Shown: positions 52,820 to 62,507 of the stretch, one piece after another | Layout: each line of letters begins with the position of its first letter | Numbering within the stretch: the first letter of the stretch is position 1 | Assembly (NCBI GenBank): GCA_051000815.1 | Contig: JBPCNX010000079.1 | Coordinates: 4,210-68,209 of the forward strand | Direction: 5' to 3' | Length of the DNA: 64,000 nucleotides | From: PSRF01 sp051000815 | GTDB taxonomy: Bacteria; Acidobacteriota; Blastocatellia; Pyrinomonadales; Pyrinomonadaceae | Translations under genes and position numbers: made by a program | Notes under the pieces: generated by a model | What the model was told of the DNA's origin: nothing | The model's database searches: none | Seen by the model: only the letters and a program-made list of their open reading frames with translations

Positions 52820-53332
52820 GCGGAACGAGCAGCGACCAAAACAAGAGAACGGCCCCACCAATCGCATGGGATTGGCGGGGCCGGAGTTTCGGGGCAGGTT
52901 CGGGTCGATCGGGTGGCGTTGGCAAAGGAACTGAGACCGTCGCTTGGGCGCTCTCATTGTCTAGGCGGTGCGTTTTATGCGGGTGAGATAAAGCCTCGCG
53001 TACTATAAAAAATCATCCCGCGCAAGAACCCTTGCAAACACTTCACTGATAATTGAAAGAACAAGAACTGCGCAATGCTGACAATGTGGGAAATTATACG
53101 GAACTATTGTGACCTGTCAAGCAAATATTAATAATTTCGCAAAGATTTCGTAACATCTCGACGCCCTGGCCTGGGCGGGGAGTAGTAAAGTGGATCCAAG
53201 CGTATTGTGTTGTCACCGGGCTTGGAATCCTGATTTGCCTCAGCGATGGTCGATGACTATAATGCGCCCCATTCTTTACGGGGCTGGATATGGCAGAAAG
53301 AGTCCCGGGTTTGGCAGCGGCAAAACAGGATA
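52820..53332. other. Intergenic region with a strong hairpin
   Basis: GGCCCCACCAATC (52851-52863) and GATTGGCGGGGCC (52870-52882) form a 13-bp stem with one mismatch and a 6-nt loop. There is no T run, but the site is right for ending the glycosyltransferase transcript. The rest is AT-rich (53060-53160) with no clear gene. An in-frame extension of the next gene to 53246 exists. Confidence 0.5.
52851..52882 (+). terminator. Stem-loop after the glycosyltransferase pair
   Basis: A 13-bp GC-rich stem with a 6-nt loop, located 31 bp after the stop codon. Lacks the poly-T tail, so it may instead protect the 3' end. Confidence 0.5.
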
Positions 53333-54199
53333 ATGACGACACAGCTAAGATGGAAACAGCGCGGCCGGATTGCGCCCTTGGTTGGCAGCCGCCCGGAGAG
53401 GCCACTGCGTGCGTTCGCACTCACGCTTAGCCAGGCGGCGCGAGCGGCACTTAACGAGCCTTTTCGTCTCACGGTTGAGCATCAACCGATATATCTGAAG
53501 CGGTTGCCAAAAGCCTTTGAAGGTTTTCGCATCGTCCACCTCTCTGATATTCACCATAGCCCTTTCACCAGTAGCGAACAGATCGTACGTGCGGTTGAAA
53601 CCGCGAACCGTTTGAAACCAGACATGATTGCGTTGACCGGCGACTACATTTCGCATGATCGTCAATACGCAGCTCCGTGTGCGGAATTACTTGGTCGCCT
53701 TCAAGCGCGTAATGGCGTGTATGCCGTTTTAGGAAATCATGACCACTGGACTGACGCGGCGTTGATCACAGACCTATTTCGCGCTGAAGGGATAACTGTT
53801 TTGGTGAACCAGGGCATGAGGTTCGAGCTCGCTGGCGAAGCATTTTGGTTGGCTGGTGTGGACGACACTATGGTCGGGTTGGAAGATCTCTCCTTATCGC
53901 TAGCCGGTGCTCGGGAAACTGAGATGAAACTCCTGCTTGCTCACAACCCCATCATCCTGCGCCGGGCAGCTCGAGCTCGAGTAGATCTGGTCTTAAGTGG
54001 CCACACGCATGGCGGTCAAGTAACTTTGCGTTCGGAACGAGGGGCTTCTGGGAAACCAAGACGCCGCCTACTTCGCGGCCTTGGCAGGCAAGGTGAGACG
54101 CAAATCTACGTCACTCGGGGCTTGGGCACAGTTGTGCTTCCAATCCGTTACGGCTGCCCACCAGAAGTTTCTTTGCTTGAATTGCGTTGCTCTGAGTAG
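53333..54199 (+). CDS. Metallophosphoesterase, YaeI/YkuE-like
   Basis: From the ATG at 53333 the protein has 288 residues. Calcineurin-type metal motifs are complete: LSDIHHSPF, TGDYISHD, GNHDHW, AHNPI and GHTHGGQ, ending GLGTVVLPIRYGCPPEVSLLEL. There is no membrane helix, but a basic, partly amphipathic N-terminus may bind the membrane. Related to the enzyme at 39322-40248, which has the same closing motif (GIGTSIIPIRFGVTPEV). It lies before pgsA, suggesting a phospholipid or lipid-precursor substrate; this is inference. Confidence 0.86.
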   Translation: MTTQLRWKQRGRIAPLVGSRPERPLRAFALTLSQAARAALNEPFRLTVEHQPIYLKRLPKAFEGFRIVHLSDIHHSPFTSSEQIVRAVETANRLKPDMIALTGDYISHDRQYAAPCAELLGRLQARNGVYAVLGNHDHWTDAALITDLFRAEGITVLVNQGMRFELAGEAFWLAGVDDTMVGLEDLSLSLAGARETEMKLLLAHNPIILRRAARARVDLVLSGHTHGGQVTLRSERGASGKPRRRLLRGLGRQGETQIYVTRGLGTVVLPIRYGCPPEVSLLELRCSE

Positions 54200-54268
54200 T
54201 ACTTCTTCAGGTAAATTCCTGAGGGTTTGAAGCGCGCGCTTTTCCAACTCCTTCTAAATCGCGTCCTG

Positions 54269-54895
54269 ATGTCATCCCGGATTATTACTGTCCCCAACCT
54301 GCTGACCATCTTCAGGATGGTCCTGATCCCGGTTTTTGTTACCCTTCTTTTCTATCAGCGATTTCTCTTGGCTTTAGCAGCCTTCGTTCTAGCCGGAATC
54401 ACAGACGGACTCGATGGCTTACTTGCGCGTCGATTTGACCAGCGCTCCCAGCTCGGCACCGTCCTCGACCCCATTGCCGACAAGCTTATGTTAGTAACGG
54501 CGTTTGTGGTGCTGTCGATGAGGAGTGTTTTCCCTCAACCCTTGCCAAGCCATTTGCCCGTTCCGTTCTGGGTTACAGCGGCGGTGATCAGCCGTGATGT
54601 TTTTATCGTGGTTGGCGCCGCAGCAATCAACATCATGACCGGTTTTCGAGGATTCCGGCCTTCCTGGCTTGGTAAGTTCAATACCACAGTGCAAATCATT
54701 GCCATTGCAATCATTATTTTCGCTGCCAGCGTTCCCTATGGCACTGGCTACTACCTACCGACGCTGTATGCCATTGTTTTCGCACTGGCAATCCTGTCGG
54801 GCGGGCATTACGTCTTTTTTGCCTCAAAGCTCCTCAACGATGACCGCCGACACCACAGTTCTGATCCTTCAGACCCCGACTTGCCATCCCGCTAA
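54269..54895 (+). CDS. pgsA: CDP-diacylglycerol-glycerol-3-phosphate 3-phosphatidyltransferase
   Basis: Makes phosphatidylglycerol phosphate, committing lipid to PG and cardiolipin. The CDP-alcohol phosphotransferase signature is complete: DGLDGLLARRFDQRSQLGTV followed by LDPIADK (DGx2ARx8Gx3Dx3D). Five or six membrane helices. From the ATG at 54269 (SSRIITVPNLLTIFRM) it has 208 residues and the usual start; a TTG at 54227 with GAGGG just before it would add 14. Confidence 0.9.
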   Translation: MSSRIITVPNLLTIFRMVLIPVFVTLLFYQRFLLALAAFVLAGITDGLDGLLARRFDQRSQLGTVLDPIADKLMLVTAFVVLSMRSVFPQPLPSHLPVPFWVTAAVISRDVFIVVGAAAINIMTGFRGFRPSWLGKFNTTVQIIAIAIIIFAASVPYGTGYYLPTLYAIVFALAILSGGHYVFFASKLLNDDRRHHSSDPSDPDLPSR

Positions 54896-54930
54896 CGCCA
54901 AAGAGCACCGGAATTCCAGCCTCATAAAAG

Positions 54931-54959
54931 TTGACAGCAACGCACTCAGGTATTATATT
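54931..54959 (+). promoter_or_regulatory. Sigma-70 promoter of dnaK
   Basis: TTGACA at 54931-54936, 17 nt, TATATT at 54954-54959, close to consensus. No CIRCE repeat and no HspR-type CTTGAGT inverted repeat (HAIR) was seen around it, although hspR lies downstream. Confidence 0.65.
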
Positions 54960-55073
54960 ACCTCGGCATTCAACCAGGCTGGGCCACGCCTCCGTTTGCA
55001 GCCGGACGGCATGCTGGAGTCGGACAGGACGCAACCGCCCAAGCCAAAACCGGGTTTTGGAGAGTAAAAGAAA

Positions 55074-56996
55074 ATGAGCAGCAAGATTATTGGAATTGAC
55101 CTTGGAACCACAAACTCTGTCGTAGCCGTGATGGAAGGTGGCGAACCGACAGTAATTCCGAATTCTGAAGGGGGGCGGACGACCCCGTCGGTGGTCGCCT
55201 TTACCAAGGATGGGAGCCGGCTGGTTGGCCAGGTAGCCAAGCGCCAGGCCGTTACGAACCCTGAAAATACTGTTTATTCAATTAAGCGGTTTATGGGGAG
55301 ACGTTACGACGAAGTAACAGAGGAAATCAGACAGGTTCCTTATAAGGTGCAGGCGGCAGGAGGGGACGTGCGCATCGCAGCGGGCGGCAAGGAATGGAGT
55401 CCCCCGGAGATTTCAGCAATCATCCTCCAAAAGATGAAGCAGTCTGCCGAGGACTACCTTGGTCACAAGGTGGATAAGGCCGTTATTACCGTCCCGGCCT
55501 ACTTTAACGACTCGCAGCGTCAGGCGACCAAGGATGCGGGCAAGATCGCCGGACTCGAGGTAATGCGCATTGTTAACGAACCCACTGCTGCAGCGCTGGC
55601 CTATGGGCTCGACAAGAAGAAGGACGAAACAATTGCCGTTTTCGACTTCGGCGGCGGTACGTTTGACGTGTCCATCCTCGAGGTTGGGGAAGGCGTAGTC
55701 GAGGTCAAATCAACAAACGGTGACACACATCTTGGCGGCGACGATATCGACGAAAGACTGATTGAGTGGATCATTGAAGAGTTTAAGCGCGACCAGGGCA
55801 TCGATCTCTCCAGCGACAAGATGGCGTTGCAGCGTTTGAAGGAAGCAGCTGAGAAGGCAAAGATTGAACTGTCCAGCACAATGGAAACAGAAATCAATCT
55901 TCCCTTTGTCACGGCGGATCAATCAGGACCTAAACATCTAGCGATGAAACTGACGCGATCCAGGTTTGAGCAGTTGGCTGATCCGATTCTGCAGCGGTTG
56001 CGGGGGCCAGTCGAACAGGCTTTGAAAGATGCCGGGCTGGACTCCAAGAAGATCGACGAAGTCGTCCTGGTGGGTGGTTCCACCCGAATTCCCAAGGTTC
56101 AGCAGATGGTCCGCGACCTGTTTGGCAAAGAACCGAACAAGAGTGTGAACCCTGATGAGGTAGTTGCTATTGGCGCGGCCGTTCAGGCGGGCGTGCTCTC
56201 AGGTGAGAAAACCGACATTCTGTTACTCGATGTCACTCCGCTTAGTTTGGGAATTGAGACTCTTGGTGGGGTGTTCACCAAGTTGATCGAACGGAACACA
56301 ACGATCCCCACCCGCAAGTCGGAGATCTTCTCAACTGCGTCGGACAACCAAACGTCCGTCGAAGTGCATGTCTTGCAGGGCGAACGGCAAATGGCTGGAG
56401 ATAATCGCACTCTCGGCAAGTTTCATCTGATTGGCATTCCCCCCGCGCCGCGCGGCATGCCGCAGGTTGAAGTGACGTTTGACATAGACGCGAACGGCAT
56501 CGTTAACGTGTCCGCGAAAGACATGGGAACCGGTCGCGAGCAGAAGATAACGATTACCTCATCGTCGGGTCTCAACAGGGACGAGATCGACAAGATGATG
56601 CGTGATGCCGAATCACACGCTGCCGATGATGCCAAGAAGCGCGAAGAGATCGAGGCACGCAACCGGCTTGATGGACTGGTATATCAAATGGAGAAGACGC
56701 TCACTGAGAACCGTGAAAAAGTAGGTAGCGTCGCCACTGAAGTTGAGACTGCCATCGCACAAGCGAAGACAGCGCTCCAGGAAGGAGGAGTTGAAAAACT
56801 CAACGAGGCATTTAATCAACTGCAGGCTGCCTCTCACAAACTTGCTGAAGCGCTATATCAGCAGGCTCCAACACCGGGAGCGGAAACGGAAGCATCTGGC
56901 GATCAGGCTACGGCGGCAGGCGCCGCTTCTGGCGGGGCCTCGGGCGAGGACAATGTCATCGACGCCGAATACGTCGATGTAGACGAAAATAAATAA
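55074..56996 (+). CDS. dnaK: Chaperone protein DnaK (Hsp70)
   Basis: A 640-residue Hsp70. The ATPase domain starts with GIDLGTTNSVVAVMEGG, has AYFNDSQRQATKDAG and DFGGGTFDVSIL, and VGGSTRIPKVQ. The linker DILLLDVTPLSLGIET leads to the substrate-binding domain. The C-terminus NVIDAEYVDVDENK resembles the conserved DnaK end. First gene of dnaK-dnaJ-hspR. Confidence 0.97.
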   Translation: MSSKIIGIDLGTTNSVVAVMEGGEPTVIPNSEGGRTTPSVVAFTKDGSRLVGQVAKRQAVTNPENTVYSIKRFMGRRYDEVTEEIRQVPYKVQAAGGDVRIAAGGKEWSPPEISAIILQKMKQSAEDYLGHKVDKAVITVPAYFNDSQRQATKDAGKIAGLEVMRIVNEPTAAALAYGLDKKKDETIAVFDFGGGTFDVSILEVGEGVVEVKSTNGDTHLGGDDIDERLIEWIIEEFKRDQGIDLSSDKMALQRLKEAAEKAKIELSSTMETEINLPFVTADQSGPKHLAMKLTRSRFEQLADPILQRLRGPVEQALKDAGLDSKKIDEVVLVGGSTRIPKVQQMVRDLFGKEPNKSVNPDEVVAIGAAVQAGVLSGEKTDILLLDVTPLSLGIETLGGVFTKLIERNTTIPTRKSEIFSTASDNQTSVEVHVLQGERQMAGDNRTLGKFHLIGIPPAPRGMPQVEVTFDIDANGIVNVSAKDMGTGREQKITITSSSGLNRDEIDKMMRDAESHAADDAKKREEIEARNRLDGLVYQMEKTLTENREKVGSVATEVETAIAQAKTALQEGGVEKLNEAFNQLQAASHKLAEALYQQAPTPGAETEASGDQATAAGAASGGASGEDNVIDAEYVDVDENK

Positions 56997-57000
56997 AGCC

Positions 57001-57068
57001 AAGGTGACAAGGCGAGTTGGCAGGTGACCGGTGACGGGCTGAGCGTTTTCGCCTTGTCACCTGTCACC
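57001..57068. repeat. Word-built hairpin (GGTGACAAGGCGA type)
   Basis: GGTGACAAGGCGA (57003-57015) pairs perfectly with TCGCCTTGTCACC (57049-57061), and GGTGACC/GGTGACGGG words fill the loop. It lies between dnaK and dnaJ and could reduce dnaJ transcription relative to dnaK, or protect the dnaK 3' end. Confidence 0.6.
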
Positions 57069-57091
57069 ATTTACTATTCAGAGCCTCAAAC

Positions 57092-58249
57092 ATGGCCAAA
57101 CAGGATTACTACCAAACGCTGGGCGTGAAGCGCGATGCCAAGCCTGAAGAAATAAAGAAGGCTTACCGCAGACTCGCGCGCAAGTATCACCCTGACGTCA
57201 ATCCGGGCGACAAATCCTCCGAGGAGCGTTTCAAGTTAACCACTGAAGCCCACGACGTCCTCTCAGATCCCAAAAAGCGCGCCGTCTACGATCGCTTTGG
57301 ACAGTATTCCGACAACCTTGCAGACGCGGCCGCACGTGGTGCGGCTCCGAGCAGCGGCGGCAGCACGGGACCAGGGTTTGATTTTACTGGCTTTGATTGG
57401 GGCACAACCTCCGGAGCCGGCAGCAGCACAAGTTTCAAGGACATTTTTTCTGATCTGTTTGGCGGCGGGGCCACAAAAGAACGCGAACCACCGCCTCCGC
57501 AACCAAAGCGCGGCGCGGACATTGAGATGCCTCTTGCTCTCTCCTTCGAAGAAGCGCTGCAGGGACTAACCACCAACCTTACGGTAAACCGCTCCGAACA
57601 ATGCTCACGCTGTAATGGCGCCGGCGATATCGGCGGACCTGTCATGATTTGTCCCACGTGCAAGGGTTCGGGTCAGGTTCAGCGTTCGGGAGGCCGCCTG
57701 CGTTTTGCTCAGGAATGCGCTGACTGCGAAGGCACTGGACGACGACGTTCGCCTTGTTCGCTATGCAAGGGGAAGGGCACGTTGCCTAAAACTGAAACGG
57801 TGAAAGTGCGAATTCCTGCGGGCGTTGAAACCGGTTCACGCGTTCGGATCCCAGCCAAAGGTCATGGCGGTCGCATGGGTGCGCCTGCCGGTGATCTGCA
57901 TATCATCACGAATGTAGGCAAGCACAAACACTTCACGCGCAAAGGTGACAACATTTACGTTACCGTTCCGATTACAGTGCCGGAGGCGGCCTTGGGCGCA
58001 AAGATCGAAGTTCCCACCGTTGAAGGAAAGGCGCAGTTGCGCATTCCTCCAGGTACACAATCGGGTCAGAAGTTTCGTTTGCGCGAACGGGGCGCGCCGG
58101 TCTTGCGAAATCCCGGCTCCAAGGGTGATCAGTTTGTTGAGGTGCAGGTGATTTTGCCGAAAGTGATCTCGGAAGAGACCAAGGAGCTGTTGCGGCAGTA
58201 TTCGAAGTTGAATTCGGAAAACCCGCGCGTGGAGATGGGACTGGAGTAA
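57092..58249 (+). CDS. dnaJ: Chaperone protein DnaJ
   Basis: A 385-residue type I Hsp40. The J domain has HPD at 33-35, followed by a Gly/Phe-rich and Gly/Ser-rich stretch (about 80-130). Four CxxCxGxG zinc repeats are present (CSRCNGAG, CPTCKGSG, CADCEGTG, CSLCKGKG), and then the C-terminal substrate-binding domains. Partner of the upstream DnaK. Confidence 0.96.
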   Translation: MAKQDYYQTLGVKRDAKPEEIKKAYRRLARKYHPDVNPGDKSSEERFKLTTEAHDVLSDPKKRAVYDRFGQYSDNLADAAARGAAPSSGGSTGPGFDFTGFDWGTTSGAGSSTSFKDIFSDLFGGGATKEREPPPPQPKRGADIEMPLALSFEEALQGLTTNLTVNRSEQCSRCNGAGDIGGPVMICPTCKGSGQVQRSGGRLRFAQECADCEGTGRRRSPCSLCKGKGTLPKTETVKVRIPAGVETGSRVRIPAKGHGGRMGAPAGDLHIITNVGKHKHFTRKGDNIYVTVPITVPEAALGAKIEVPTVEGKAQLRIPPGTQSGQKFRLRERGAPVLRNPGSKGDQFVEVQVILPKVISEETKELLRQYSKLNSENPRVEMGLE

Positions 58250-58425
58250 TTGCCGATTTCCAATTGGCGATTGCCGATTGGCAGATGAGGACGCGGGCCA
58301 CGTTTTGAATGGTTGTGACGCCGGGTGAAAACGGTCGTGCGGGAGACTGAAATAGGCCATGGCTCACCTCAACTCGACTCAAAGAATCGGCAATCGCAAA
58401 TGAATGGCAATCGCCAATCGAAAAT
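58249..58425. repeat. Word-built hairpin (GATTGGCGATTGCC type)
   Basis: TTGCCGATTTCCAATTGGCG at the left (58249-58283) faces AATCGGCAATCGCAAATG and GGCAATCGCCAATCG at the right (58384-58425). The gap between dnaJ and hspR holds little else. Same word family as 32020-32104. Confidence 0.55.
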
Positions 58426-58428
58426 GAG

Positions 58429-58827
58429 ATGAAGCGCAAGCCGAAGACATACACGATCAGCGCGGTGGCGGAGCAATACAATCTCCACCCGCAGACGCTG
58501 CGCCTTTACGAACGCGAAGGACTGTTAAAGCCATCGCGTTCAGAAGGCAACACCCGGCTTTATACCGATCCCGATCTCGAGCGCCTCGAATTGATCCTCT
58601 CCTTAACTCGCGACCTGGGTGTGAATCTCGCGGGCGTGGAAATCATCATGAACATGCGCGAGAAGATGGATGCGATGCAGCACGAGTTCGAGCGGTTTTT
58701 CCTGTACCTACAATCACACGCCGAAGAGTTGACCAACTTCACAGAACCACCTCCCGAAGGCTCCTCCGACGCTCTTGTTCCTTTCTCGCGAGTCGCCGTT
58801 CTAAGACGCCGCAACCTGTCTCGCTAA
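58429..58827 (+). CDS. hspR: MerR-family heat-shock repressor HspR
   Basis: A 132-residue MerR-type protein. The helix-turn-helix (YTISAVAEQYNLHPQTLRLY) and wing (EREGLLKPSRSEGNTRLYTD) are typical, followed by a helical region with LTRDLGVNLAGVEIIMNM, the HspR/GlnR-like pattern. Position after dnaK-dnaJ is the same as in Streptomyces. The C-terminal 25 residues are not conserved. Known HspR proteins use DnaK as co-repressor. Confidence 0.88.
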   Translation: MKRKPKTYTISAVAEQYNLHPQTLRLYEREGLLKPSRSEGNTRLYTDPDLERLELILSLTRDLGVNLAGVEIIMNMREKMDAMQHEFERFFLYLQSHAEELTNFTEPPPEGSSDALVPFSRVAVLRRRNLSR

Positions 58828-59150
58828 CCCCATTAACATTGCCTGGGCGGTGAATCCTGGGAGCACGGGCGTCCTGCCCGCAGGGCCCCGTTAGCTCATT
58901 TTGTATTGGATCAATTTTCATGCACCAATTCAAGCAAGGGACTTGGAGAGCACAACCGGACTTCAGTCTTGTCCACTGTTCTAAGCCGTGCTAGAGTCCG
59001 CGCGCATTCGAGCAAACCCGGCCTCTTTTACTCATACTCAGGTCACGAACCCCGGGCCGATGCTTGAATTAATCCGAACAAGTTCTTAAGTCATAGTTAC
59101 CCAGACGACGCCACTGATTGAAGCGGCGTCTTCCTCACCAGGAGAACACG
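58828..59150. other. Intergenic region before the TonB-type receptor
   Basis: GCACGGGCGTCCTGCCCGCAGGG at 58862-58885 is a short GC-rich palindrome typical of dispersed repeats. A GGAGAACACG ribosome site precedes the ATG at 59151. No gene visible. Confidence 0.5.
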
Positions 59151-62100
59151 ATGAGAACCTCACACTCCCTCCTTCTGTCGGCTCGAAAGCCCTGCCACGT
59201 TTGCTTGCTGCTTCTGATTATTGCCGCCGCCTTCAGAGCATCGCCTGCGCAGGACCTCGACAATACGAGCATTGCCGGACGTATAGTCGATCAACATAAC
59301 GCTGTCATCGCCGACGCGACGATTGAGGCCGTGCTTGTTAGAACGAGTTTGAGCCACAAGATCAAGACTAACTCTGCGGGAAGCTTCAACCTTCACCACC
59401 TTGAACCCGGAAGTTACTCGTTGCGAATTTCAGCTGCGGGATTTGCTGACCAGTTGAAGCAGAATCTTATTCTGATTTCCGGACACAACGCTCAACTTGA
59501 AATAACACTTTACCCTTCGGCCCTGACCGTGGCCGCTGTACTGATAACTGTTGCCGATGAAGCCGCGATCGATACCACACGCACGGTTGTCGGTGGGACG
59601 CTGACGACAGCGGAAATTGAATCGCTTCCGGTGCATACACGCTCGCCCCTGGATTTGATTTTCACTTTGGGCGGTGTTACCGAGGAACCACTTTCCACCC
59701 GAGAACTCGCGGAGGACAGGGAGACCAGTCCAGCAAACAGTCCTGAGGAGGCGGGAATATTCGCCGTTGCTGGTGGAGCGGCGTACTCGAACAATCTGAC
59801 AATTGATGGTTTGGATAACAATGACGACCGTTCGGCGCGAGAGCGGTTTCAACCTTCGCTTGAGGCCATTGAAGAAGTCCAGGTCATTACCAATCAGTTC
59901 GCTGCGGAGTATGGCCGTGCGTCAGGCGGACGGATAAACATTCGCACACGTGGGGGCTCGAAGGATTTTCACGGACGGGCTTTCTACTTTTTTAAGGACG
60001 AGTCGCTCAACGCCAACACTTTCAGAAACAACTCGCTCGGTTTCAAGCGACTACCGCTGCAGGAACACAACCCAGGCTTCACTCTAAGCGGCCCTTTGGA
60101 CTTTCCACGTTTCCGCAGCCCGCGGACCTTTTTCTTCAGTTCATTTGAGTTCACTAAGCTTCTTGATACAGCGCTGATCGACACTCTTGTTCCGGCCCAA
60201 CAGAACGATTTGTTCCCGCTACCCGCGCCAACGATATTGCAGCAGCAGCGGCTTGAGGATGCTAACTCTCCCGCTCTGAGCGCGGAGATTGCGCCTTTTA
60301 TTTCTTTGGTTGCCACGCCCTCAATAACCCAGTCCTTCACTACTCGAATAGATCACCAGTTCAGTGACACTCATAACGGCGCTTTTCTCTATCAACTCGG
60401 GCGACTGAGAAATCTGCGACAATTCGGCGGTGGGAATCGACTGGTGGAAGCGCTCCAGGCCAGGACCCGTAACTCGGATGCCATTTCTTATTCCGATAAT
60501 TATGTTTTCTCCGCAAATACTGTGAACCAAACTCGAGTGCAGTGGGCCAGGTTGACGCCCGCTATTCAAGCCAAAGGCGGGGCCAGTCCGGTAATTCTGA
60601 TCAGTATCAACGACCCATTCCCCGCCGATGATGCCGCTCGGCGTTCCGGTACACTCGTAGCCGGTTCCTCCACTACCGGCGCTACTGACCGAAGCGAGGT
60701 TCGCTTCCAGTTACAGGAAATCTTCACTCATATTACGGGCAACCATTCACTCAAGGCAGGCTTGGACGCTCAGAGAATAAGATCGACTTTCATCGACCTC
60801 TCCGACGCTTCCGGCACATTCAGTTTCGCGAGTGCGGGAGATTTCCTTGATGGAAGGCCCAGCCGTTTTCGTCAGAATTTTCTAACTCAATCAACGCAGC
60901 GAAACACCTACCTGGGCTTTTTCGTCCAGGATGAGTTTCGGCTCCGGCCGAACCTCATGCTTAGTTATGGATTGCGTTATGAAAGAGAAAGCATCATCCG
61001 TGATGGGGACAATTGGGCGCCGCGAGTTTCGCTCGCATACGATCCCTTCAGATCCGGGCGAACGGTGCTGCGTTTTGGTGGCGGAATTTTTTACAATCGC
61101 GCATTGCTGCGGACGATCGATGACTTTACTCTCGGCGCCCAGCAACGCTTTTTCGACACCAATACTCTGCGCGATCCGACAACCGGGACCTTATTGAGCG
61201 CGGCCCAGCGGCGCGAGTTCATCGATGCGAATCTTAGCTTTCCCGAAGCAATAAGCAGCGACTCACCGCTCGTAGCACAGTTTGGCGTGCTCAACACCGG
61301 CTTCTCTAGACGGCTCGACCGGAATTTGCGGATTCCGGAAAGTTACCAGGCTAACTTCGGCATTGAACGCGACCTCGGTCGCCGCTTTGTCTTTGAAGCA
61401 AACTACACGCTCAACCGCGGCATTCATCTTTGGCGGGAATTCAATGCTAATGCCCCGCGTCTCCCTGCCGGGTTTCGAGACTTCGCGGAGTATCTGTCGT
61501 CGCGCGACTTTGCCAATTTCCACATAGGACCGGCCGGCTCGCGTCCGTTGTATAACGTCGCCAATGCCGGCGAGTTAGTAAGGTTTGTTTTCACTAGCGC
61601 GGATCCGGCGAATCCAAATTCAGTGGGACGAACCGTTGAATTTGGCGTGCCTCTCTCGCTCATTAGTCTCAACAGTGTTTCATCGTCGACAGCGGTCAAC
61701 GTCGCGCTGGCTGCACTGAATGGGTTGCGACCCGATCCGACGCGCGCTGAAGTCGAACAACTCATCTCCGCGGGCAACAGTTTTTATCAAGGGCTGACCC
61801 TTGAGTTGCGTAAGCGATTCTCTTCCGGCGGCGGTCTTGGGTTTTCTTTTCGCGCCGCTTACACACTCTCGCGGCTGATAGACGACGGTGTGGTCAATAC
61901 ATCAGACGCGCTGACTCCCGCTGACTTCCGGCACGAGCGAACTCGCAGCCTCCTCGACCGGCGCCATCGATTTGTTTTCTCGGGAAGCTTTGATCTGCCG
62001 CGGCTCGTGGGCAAGGTAAGGTTGTCACCGATCATTCGGGTCGCTTCGGGAGCGCCCTTCAACATCTCCCTCGGCGGCGCAGATCGGAATTTGGACGACG

Positions 62101-62507
62101 TGGGCAATGATCGCCCGGTTTTTTCGGGAGATTCGAACCTGCTCCGCTGGCGCGGTCCGGGCGATTCAATCGATCCGGCTTTGCTCGACCTTTTCATGCT
62201 GCCAACGATAGGCCGATCAGGAAACCTTCCCCGCAACGCCGGCCATGGTCCCGGTTTCATCCTCTTCGATCTCAGTATCACTCGTGAGTTTCATATTCAT
62301 AAGCGCCTGCGAGTGCGACCGGTAGTCGAGTTTGACAACGTGCTGAACAAAACCGTCTTTAGTTTCGGCGCCGAGTTCATTAACTTCAGCGCCTTAGCAC
62401 CGACAGCTACAGCGGCGCAGCGCCAGGCATTTCTGGATACATTTCTCTTGACCACCAGGACGCTCAGGCCGCGGCAGCTGCGATTGGGAGTACGGTTCGA
62501 CTTCTAG
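59151..62507 (+). CDS. TonB-dependent receptor-like protein with carboxypeptidase-regulatory domain
   Basis: From the ATG at 59151 (AGGAGA 7 nt upstream) the protein has 1118 residues. It has a signal peptide (HVCLLLLIIAAAFRASPAQ), then a CarboxypepD_reg-like beta-sandwich (about 45-125: GRIVDQHNAVIADATIEA). A plug-like domain follows with VAGGAAYSNNLTIDGLDNND and EYGRASGGRINIRTRGGSKD, then a long outer-membrane beta-barrel that ends in an aromatic residue (LRLGVRFDF). This is the Oar-like/Acidobacteria-type receptor, probably for oligosaccharides or peptides. No TonB box could be pointed out with certainty. Confidence 0.9.
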   Translation: MRTSHSLLLSARKPCHVCLLLLIIAAAFRASPAQDLDNTSIAGRIVDQHNAVIADATIEAVLVRTSLSHKIKTNSAGSFNLHHLEPGSYSLRISAAGFADQLKQNLILISGHNAQLEITLYPSALTVAAVLITVADEAAIDTTRTVVGGTLTTAEIESLPVHTRSPLDLIFTLGGVTEEPLSTRELAEDRETSPANSPEEAGIFAVAGGAAYSNNLTIDGLDNNDDRSARERFQPSLEAIEEVQVITNQFAAEYGRASGGRINIRTRGGSKDFHGRAFYFFKDESLNANTFRNNSLGFKRLPLQEHNPGFTLSGPLDFPRFRSPRTFFFSSFEFTKLLDTALIDTLVPAQQNDLFPLPAPTILQQQRLEDANSPALSAEIAPFISLVATPSITQSFTTRIDHQFSDTHNGAFLYQLGRLRNLRQFGGGNRLVEALQARTRNSDAISYSDNYVFSANTVNQTRVQWARLTPAIQAKGGASPVILISINDPFPADDAARRSGTLVAGSSTTGATDRSEVRFQLQEIFTHITGNHSLKAGLDAQRIRSTFIDLSDASGTFSFASAGDFLDGRPSRFRQNFLTQSTQRNTYLGFFVQDEFRLRPNLMLSYGLRYERESIIRDGDNWAPRVSLAYDPFRSGRTVLRFGGGIFYNRALLRTIDDFTLGAQQRFFDTNTLRDPTTGTLLSAAQRREFIDANLSFPEAISSDSPLVAQFGVLNTGFSRRLDRNLRIPESYQANFGIERDLGRRFVFEANYTLNRGIHLWREFNANAPRLPAGFRDFAEYLSSRDFANFHIGPAGSRPLYNVANAGELVRFVFTSADPANPNSVGRTVEFGVPLSLISLNSVSSSTAVNVALAALNGLRPDPTRAEVEQLISAGNSFYQGLTLELRKRFSSGGGLGFSFRAAYTLSRLIDDGVVNTSDALTPADFRHERTRSLLDRRHRFVFSGSFDLPRLVGKVRLSPIIRVASGAPFNISLGGADRNLDDVGNDRPVFSGDSNLLRWRGPGDSIDPALLDLFMLPTIGRSGNLPRNAGHGPGFILFDLSITREFHIHKRLRVRPVVEFDNVLNKTVFSFGAEFINFSALAPTATAAQRQAFLDTFLLTTRTLRPRQLRLGVRFDF

